From NCBI GenBank assembly GCA_031270145.1, contig JAISYD010000119.1, forward strand, positions 1-10,924: 10,924 nt of DNA, read 5' to 3'. This stretch comes from Planctomycetota bacterium. GTDB lineage: Bacteria > Planctomycetota > SZUA-567. The notes beneath the pieces were generated by a model. It made no database searches and was not told the DNA's origin. It saw nothing but the letters and a program-made list of their open reading frames with translations. Below, piece by piece: positions 7,054 through 10,924 of this stretch. Position numbers and translations under genes: made by a program. How positions within the stretch are numbered: position 1 is the stretch's first letter; each line of letters starts with the position of its first letter.

Positions 7054-7098
7054 GGCCGAGTCCGTTGGCGGCATTCATTTTTTAGGAAAGGAATTGTT

Positions 7099-8064
7099 GT
7101 GACCAGCATATTTCGCAAACTTCCGTCGGCGCTTTTCCTGCTTGCCGCCATCCTGATCCCGTCGGCTCGGGCCGTGGAGCCGCTGATCTCCACCATGCAA
7201 AACGTCCGCGCCGTGATGGAGGCGCGCGGTTTCTACCTTACCCCGGCCCAGGACCTGTCCGGCGACATCATCCCCGGCGACGAATTGCCGGTCATGGCAA
7301 TAGAAATAATCCGCCCCAGGGGAGAGAAGGTCAGCATCGGTCGGCTTTTCACCTCCTGCTCCTGCATTCAGCTCGAGTCCGACAAGCGCGTCTTCGAGGA
7401 GGGCGAGCGCGCCGTACTCCGGCTCCGGAACATCAGGCCGACGGTGCCGGCGGGCCAGATCTACGCCATATATGTGCAATTGACCGGCCCCATCCGCTCG
7501 ACGCTGCGCTACGACACCTTTCTCCAGTCAAGCCGTTTCATCGTCCAGCCTGAGCCGGTCGCCGCCCCGGTCTTCGCCGACGGCCAAAGCGGGGGCGGCG
7601 AGGAAGTGGGCGCCGGGGAGGAGGCCGCCGTTTCTCCGGCCGGGGAAAAGGATCCGCTCGACAAATACAGCCCGGCCCCGGAAGCCGCGGACGGGGAAGT
7701 CCGGGGCGAAACCGAGGCCTTCAAGGCAACCGCGGCTCTGCTGGAGCTGAAGCGGCGCGAGGCGGCGGAAGCGGCGGAAATGATCCAGAAAACCGAAACC
7801 CTGCTGCGGCTGAAACTGGAGGAGGCCGAAAAAGCCGAGGCATTGGTCAAGCAAAGGGAGGAGGAGTTGGAGACGGCCAAGGAGGCGGTGGCGGCGGCCA
7901 CCGAGGCCATGGAGGAGGCCCGCCAGGCCGCCATACTGCGTATTGCCGAATTGAAATCGGCGGAGGAGGATCTGGCGGGGTTCAAGGAAGAGAAGGAACG
8001 GAAGGAGAACGAGGCCAGGAAGGCGGCGGTGGCGATGGAAGCCTTGAAGGAAGTGGGCAAATGA
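7099..8064 (+). CDS. Secreted DUF1573-like Ig-fold protein with long C-terminal coiled coil
   Basis: A 321-residue exported protein of unknown function. Start: GTG at 7099, six bases after AAAGGA (7087-7092) and downstream of a strong promoter; the frame is open further upstream, but only as an arginine/glycine-rich shadow of the CNNM gene. Seen: a signal peptide (1-25: basic n-region, hydrophobic FLLAAILI, likely cleavage after ARA); an Ig-like region (about 55-145) with the SCSC motif, C87 and C89, resembling the CGC motif of DUF1573; an acidic low-complexity linker (about 150-208); and an almost uninterrupted charged Ala/Glu/Lys-rich coiled coil (about 208-321) running to the end. No lipobox or C-terminal membrane anchor. 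DUF1573 assignment is by motif only. It may be a periplasmic spacer or scaffold (inference). First gene of a likely operon with purC, 25 bases downstream. Confidence 0.82.
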   Translation: MTSIFRKLPSALFLLAAILIPSARAVEPLISTMQNVRAVMEARGFYLTPAQDLSGDIIPGDELPVMAIEIIRPRGEKVSIGRLFTSCSCIQLESDKRVFEEGERAVLRLRNIRPTVPAGQIYAIYVQLTGPIRSTLRYDTFLQSSRFIVQPEPVAAPVFADGQSGGGEEVGAGEEAAVSPAGEKDPLDKYSPAPEAADGEVRGETEAFKATAALLELKRREAAEAAEMIQKTETLLRLKLEEAEKAEALVKQREEELETAKEAVAAATEAMEEARQAAILRIAELKSAEEDLAGFKEEKERKENEARKAAVAMEALKEVGK

Positions 8065-8089
8065 GATCGCGGCCGAAGGGCGTCCGCCC

Positions 8090-8986
8090 ATGAACGACGA
8101 CGCCATGCATGAAAGCTCGCTGCCCGGGCTTCCGCCCCCGCGCCGGGGTAAGGTGCGGGATGTCTATGACTTGGGGGATCGCGTCCTCCTGGTGGCGACG
8201 GATCGCATCAGCGCCTTCGACGTCGTCTTCCCCACTCCGATTCCCGGCAAGGGGCGGGTGCTGACCGGCCTTACCCGGTTCTGGCTGGGGTTGCTGGGGG
8301 ACATCGTCCCCAACCACCTGCTTCCGGACTCAATCTCCTCCCTTGGCCTGCCCGCCGGATTGGCCGAAAGCCTGGCCGGGCGATCCCTGCTGGCGCGGAA
8401 AGCCGAAGTCCTCCCCTTCGAGTGCATTGTCCGGGGCTACCTGATCGGCTCGGGCTGGAAGGAATACCAAGCTTCCGGGAAATTGTGCGGCCTGCGCCTA
8501 CCCGCCGGCCTCCGGCTGGCGGAGCGGCTTCCGGAACCCATATTCACCCCCTCGACCAAGGCCGAGGCCGGGCATGATCGAAACGTACCCTTCCAGGCCA
8601 TGGCCGCCGCCCTGGGGGCCGACCGCGCCGGCCGGGCGAGGAGCGCCGCCCTCGCGCTCTACGCCAGGGCGGCGGCCATGGCCAGGGAAAAGGGCATCAT
8701 CATCGCCGACACCAAGTTCGAGTTCGGCCTAATAAACGGGGAAGTCGCGCTGATCGACGAGGTCCTCACTCCGGACTCGTCGCGCTTCTGGCCGCTGGAT
8801 CAATGGCGCCCCGGGGAAAATCCGCCTTCCTTCGACAAACAGCATCTCCGCGACTGGCTGGAAAGGAAAAGCGGCTGGAACAAGGAGCCTCCGGCCCCGC
8901 CCCTGCCGGAGCGGGTGGTTGAGGCGACCCGCTCCCGCTATCTGGAGGCCTACGCCAGGCTGTCCGGCAGCCGGTTGCCGGAGTAG
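8090..8986 (+). CDS. purC: Phosphoribosylaminoimidazole-succinocarboxamide (SAICAR) synthase
   Basis: Catalyses the ATP-dependent joining of CAIR and aspartate to SAICAR in purine biosynthesis, in the cytoplasm. The 298-residue length matches the longer form of the family (as in yeast Ade1) rather than the roughly 240-residue E. coli form. Seen: RGKVRDVYDLG (19-29), ATDRISAFDV (36-45), ECIVRGYLIGSGWKEY (111-126), TPSTKAEAGHD (153-163), ADTKFEFG (206-213) and DEVLTPDSSRFW (223-234). One oddity: the usual HDENIS-type segment reads HDRNVPF, placing R164 at a normally acidic position. ATG 8090 has only a weak AAGGG upstream; ATG 8105 would also keep every motif. No other pur gene is near. It sits 25 bases after the coiled-coil gene and 8 before the acyltransferase, so co-transcription is likely. 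Confidence 0.95.
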   Translation: MNDDAMHESSLPGLPPPRRGKVRDVYDLGDRVLLVATDRISAFDVVFPTPIPGKGRVLTGLTRFWLGLLGDIVPNHLLPDSISSLGLPAGLAESLAGRSLLARKAEVLPFECIVRGYLIGSGWKEYQASGKLCGLRLPAGLRLAERLPEPIFTPSTKAEAGHDRNVPFQAMAAALGADRAGRARSAALALYARAAAMAREKGIIIADTKFEFGLINGEVALIDEVLTPDSSRFWPLDQWRPGENPPSFDKQHLRDWLERKSGWNKEPPAPPLPERVVEATRSRYLEAYARLSGSRLPE

Positions 8987-8994
8987 GCCGGGGC

Positions 8995-9918
8995 ATGGCG
9001 TACGCTGGCGGCGGGTTGCGACGGATCCGCCATATCATGGAGTTCGCCGCCGCCCGGATATTTCTCTTCGTCATAGCCCGGTTGCCCCTGCCGGCGTCTT
9101 CCGCGCTCTGCCGCTTCCTGGCCGGCCTGTACCGGCTTATCGCCGGCAAACGCCGCCGAATAGCCGAAACACAGGCCGCCGAAATCCTTGGCCTGTCGCC
9201 CGCCGGGGCGCGCGAATTGATCAAAAGGAATTTCCGGCATTACGGCCTGGTCATGGCCGAGGCCGCCCAATTGTCGCGGCTATGCCGGAAGGATTTTTCG
9301 GAGCATCTGGATCTGGCCGGGCTCGACGTCCTCGCCAACCGGCTTTTCGCCGAGGGGCGGGGCATCATCCTGGTCACCGCCCATTTCGGCAACTGGGAAT
9401 GGGGCGGCAGCGGCTTCTCCTGCCTGTCCGAACGGCCCGGTTGCTGCATCGCCCGGCCGTTCGACAATCCCCTGGTCTATGGCCTGGTGAAAAACCTCCG
9501 GGGGAAGAACGGCCTGCGCATTTTCGACAAGCAAGGCGCCCTGCGGCAGGCATTGCGGGCGCTCAAAAACAACGAGTACCTGGCGATCCTGATGGATCAG
9601 GATGCCGGCCGCGACGGGCTTGGCTCCCCCTTCCTCGGCCGGCCGGCCAGTACCGTGACCGAGCCGGTGAAACTGGCCCTGCGCACCGGCTCGCCCCTGG
9701 TGCCGGTGGTGCTGCGGCGGCGCGAGGGCGCCGCCCGCCGTTTCGTCATGCGCTACAATCCCGTGCCCCGCCGGGCCGATCCCGCCGCCCGGCCGGAGGC
9801 GGAAATCCGCCGCCTGGTCGATCTGCTGAACGCGGATCTGAGCCGCCTGATCCTGGAGGCGCCGGAGCAATGGTTCTGGGTCCACCGCCGCTGGAAAAAC
9901 CCGGGGCGAATCCGGTGA
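8995..9918 (+). CDS. LpxL/HtrB-family lipid A-type acyltransferase
   Basis: An inner-membrane acyltransferase of 307 residues, the usual length for the family. Characterised members add secondary acyl chains to Kdo2-lipid A from acyl-ACP. Seen: an N-terminal hydrophobic segment (about 17-50), the HX4E catalytic motif H130-F-G-N-W-E135 inside ILVTAHFGNWEWG, the MDQD segment, FLGRPASTVTEP, and the C-terminal EQWFWVHRRWK. All expected conserved features are present. Acyl chain, position and acceptor cannot be read from sequence; other members of the superfamily act on phosphatidylinositol mannosides or related lipids. Start: ATG 8995 with a poor GGGG upstream; ATG 9037 (residue 15) would give a tidier N-terminus just before the membrane segment. 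It follows purC by 8 bases and ends 38 bases from the convergent ROK gene. Confidence 0.9.
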   Translation: MAYAGGGLRRIRHIMEFAAARIFLFVIARLPLPASSALCRFLAGLYRLIAGKRRRIAETQAAEILGLSPAGARELIKRNFRHYGLVMAEAAQLSRLCRKDFSEHLDLAGLDVLANRLFAEGRGIILVTAHFGNWEWGGSGFSCLSERPGCCIARPFDNPLVYGLVKNLRGKNGLRIFDKQGALRQALRALKNNEYLAILMDQDAGRDGLGSPFLGRPASTVTEPVKLALRTGSPLVPVVLRRREGAARRFVMRYNPVPRRADPAARPEAEIRRLVDLLNADLSRLILEAPEQWFWVHRRWKNPGRIR

Positions 9919-9945
9919 GGCGGCCGCCCGGCTTTCAGGGAAGGC

Positions 9946-9970
9946 GGACGGCGGCGTCAGCCGCCCGTCC
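9946..9970. terminator. Strong GC hairpin at the convergent gene junction
   Basis: GGACGG-CGGC (9946-9955) pairs with GCCG-C-CCGTCC (9960-9970) around the loop GTCA, ten base pairs with one bulged C. It covers the stop codon of the minus-strand ROK gene (9957-9959). A competing outer stem GGTGAGG (9914-9920)/CCTCACC (9969-9975) exists, and GGCGGCCGCC at 9919-9928 is a perfect palindrome. No T-run on either side, so a two-way terminator or mRNA-end stabiliser is likely but not canonical. Confidence 0.45.
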
Positions 9971-10910
9971 TCACCCTGGCGTGATCGGCCGCGCCCACCA
10001 GGCCGGCGTTGGCCCCCAGTTCGGCGGGGAGGATGGACAGGGTGCGGCTGGGATGGCCGTTCCAATTGAGGCAGGTCTCCCGGATGGCGGAAAAGAAGGT
10101 TTCCCCCGCCAGGATCATGCCGCCGGCGATCACGCAGATCTCGGGGTTGAGCAATTCCGCCATCGACGCGATCATGACCCCGAGATATTCCCCGGTCTTT
10201 TTCACCACATAGAGGGCCACCGCGTCCCCGGCTCCGGCCGCGCTGAAAACGTCCTGGCAGGTCACGGCGGCGCTGGACTTGGCCAGGGGCGATTCCCAGC
10301 CGGCGTTCACCAGATCCCAGAAGCGCCGGACCACCGACGGGGCGGAGGCGTAGGCCTCGACGCAGCCCCGGGCGCCGCAGCCGCAGAGCCGGCCGCCGTG
10401 CTCAATGCAGACATGCCCCAGCTCGCCGGCCGTGCCGTCCCGGCCGATGTGCAGCTTGCCGTCGATGATGACGGCGCCGCCGATGCCGGTTCCCAGCGTG
10501 ACCATCAACATGTGCCGGCAGCCTCGGCCGGCGCCGACGGCGTATTCGCCCCAGCCGGCGCAATTGGCGTCGTTTTCGACGAAGGCGGCGATGCCGACGC
10601 GGTTCTGGATTATCCCGGCCAGAGGCACGTTGTTCCAGCCGGGCAGGTTGGGGGCGGAATAAACCAGCCCCTCCTCCTGGTTGATGGGCCCGGGAATGCC
10701 GATCCCGGCCGCCTTGATGTCGGCCGCGCCGCAGCCCGATTTCTCCAGCGCCCGGTTTATGCCGTCGATGATCCTGTCGATGACATGGTTTGGCCCCTCG
10801 ACCGCCTTGGTGGGGCATTCGAAGCGCTGTACGATTTCATGGTTCCTCCTGACGACGGCGCAACGGAGGTTGGTTCCGCCCAAATCGACTCCAACATACA
10901 GATCGTCCAT
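9957..10910 (-). CDS. ROK-family sugar kinase (glucokinase-like)
   Basis: A cytoplasmic ATP-dependent hexose kinase of 317 residues, complete, with the length of glucokinase/N-acylhexosamine kinases. Seen: the phosphate-binding GVDLGGTNLR (7-16), GIGIPGPI (69-76), VENDANCAGWGE (111-122) with catalytic base D114, the nucleotide motif LGTGIGGA (139-146), substrate-binding E163 and H166 (ELGH), the ROK zinc motif CGCGARGCVEAYAS (176-189) with C176, C178 and C183, and LNPEICVIAGG (254-264). No N-terminal helix-turn-helix, so it is an enzyme rather than a ROK repressor. Glucose is the most likely substrate; N-acetylglucosamine, N-acetylmannosamine or fructose cannot be excluded. GGAGG lies five bases before the ATG (10916-10920). 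The promoter is outside the window. The only minus-strand gene, convergent with the acyltransferase. Confidence 0.95.
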   Translation of the reverse strand: MDDLYVGVDLGGTNLRCAVVRRNHEIVQRFECPTKAVEGPNHVIDRIIDGINRALEKSGCGAADIKAAGIGIPGPINQEEGLVYSAPNLPGWNNVPLAGIIQNRVGIAAFVENDANCAGWGEYAVGAGRGCRHMLMVTLGTGIGGAVIIDGKLHIGRDGTAGELGHVCIEHGGRLCGCGARGCVEAYASAPSVVRRFWDLVNAGWESPLAKSSAAVTCQDVFSAAGAGDAVALYVVKKTGEYLGVMIASMAELLNPEICVIAGGMILAGETFFSAIRETCLNWNGHPSRTLSILPAELGANAGLVGAADHARVRTGG

Positions 10911-10924
10911 ATCCGCCTCCGACC

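Noticed and set aside
6490..7098. Extended N-terminus for the coiled-coil protein
   Set aside because: It overlaps the second CNNM gene, is low-complexity, and lies largely upstream of a strong promoter; the GTG at 7099 has a ribosome binding site and is followed by a signal peptide.
7735..8062. Tandem DNA repeat in the 3' part of the coiled-coil gene
   Set aside because: The recurrent gaggcgg/gcggcgg bases reflect Ala/Glu/Lys codon usage in a coiled coil; I see no constant repeat unit.
10405..10662. Plus-strand and minus-strand small frames inside the ROK gene
   Set aside because: They lack homology signals and ribosome binding sites, and the ROK frame carries all family motifs.

Overview
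The window is GC-rich (about 60-65% by eye), densely coding bacterial DNA with almost no non-coding space. It looks chromosomal: rplU and rpmA, purC, a lipid A-type acyltransferase and a ROK sugar kinase are housekeeping genes. The acyltransferase and a signal-peptide protein point to a Gram-negative cell with an outer membrane. The tandem CNNM genes, the DUF1573-like protein and the style of the ribosomal proteins would fit the Planctomycetota/Lentisphaerota side of the PVC group, but this is a weak inference and other GC-rich Gram-negative phyla remain possible.

Layout. (1) 1-705, plus strand: the 3' part of a gene that enters from the left, encoding the C-terminal PD-(D/E)xK-like nuclease region of an AAA-ATPase/DUF1703-type protein. 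(2) 847-3894, plus: a hybrid histidine kinase (Cache-like sensor, HAMP, HisKA, HATPase, receiver, HPt, extra helical tail) behind its own extended -10 promoter. (3) 4039-4655, plus: rplU-rpmA behind a near-consensus promoter and a structured leader. (4) 4701-6997, plus: two CNNM/CorC-type membrane proteins overlapping by ATGA. (5) 7099-9918, plus: a third near-consensus promoter followed by a secreted Ig-like/coiled-coil protein, purC and an LpxL/HtrB-family acyltransferase, closely spaced and probably one operon. (6) 9957-10910, minus: a complete ROK-family kinase converging on that operon, with a strong GC hairpin over the junction.

The three plus-strand promoters share one design (TTGRCN, 16-17 bp, TATAAT-like), so housekeeping-sigma transcription units can be read directly here: kinase; rplU-rpmA and perhaps the CNNM pair; envelope protein-purC-acyltransferase. 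No gap without a gene exceeds about 145 bases.

I see no CRISPR array, IS element, tRNA, rRNA or phage module, and no convincing new defence or mobile system. The best leads are the DUF1573-like protein with a roughly 110-residue C-terminal coiled coil, the asymmetric CNNM pair, the hairpins and U-tract in the rplU leader, and the uncharacterised tail after the kinase HPt domain.
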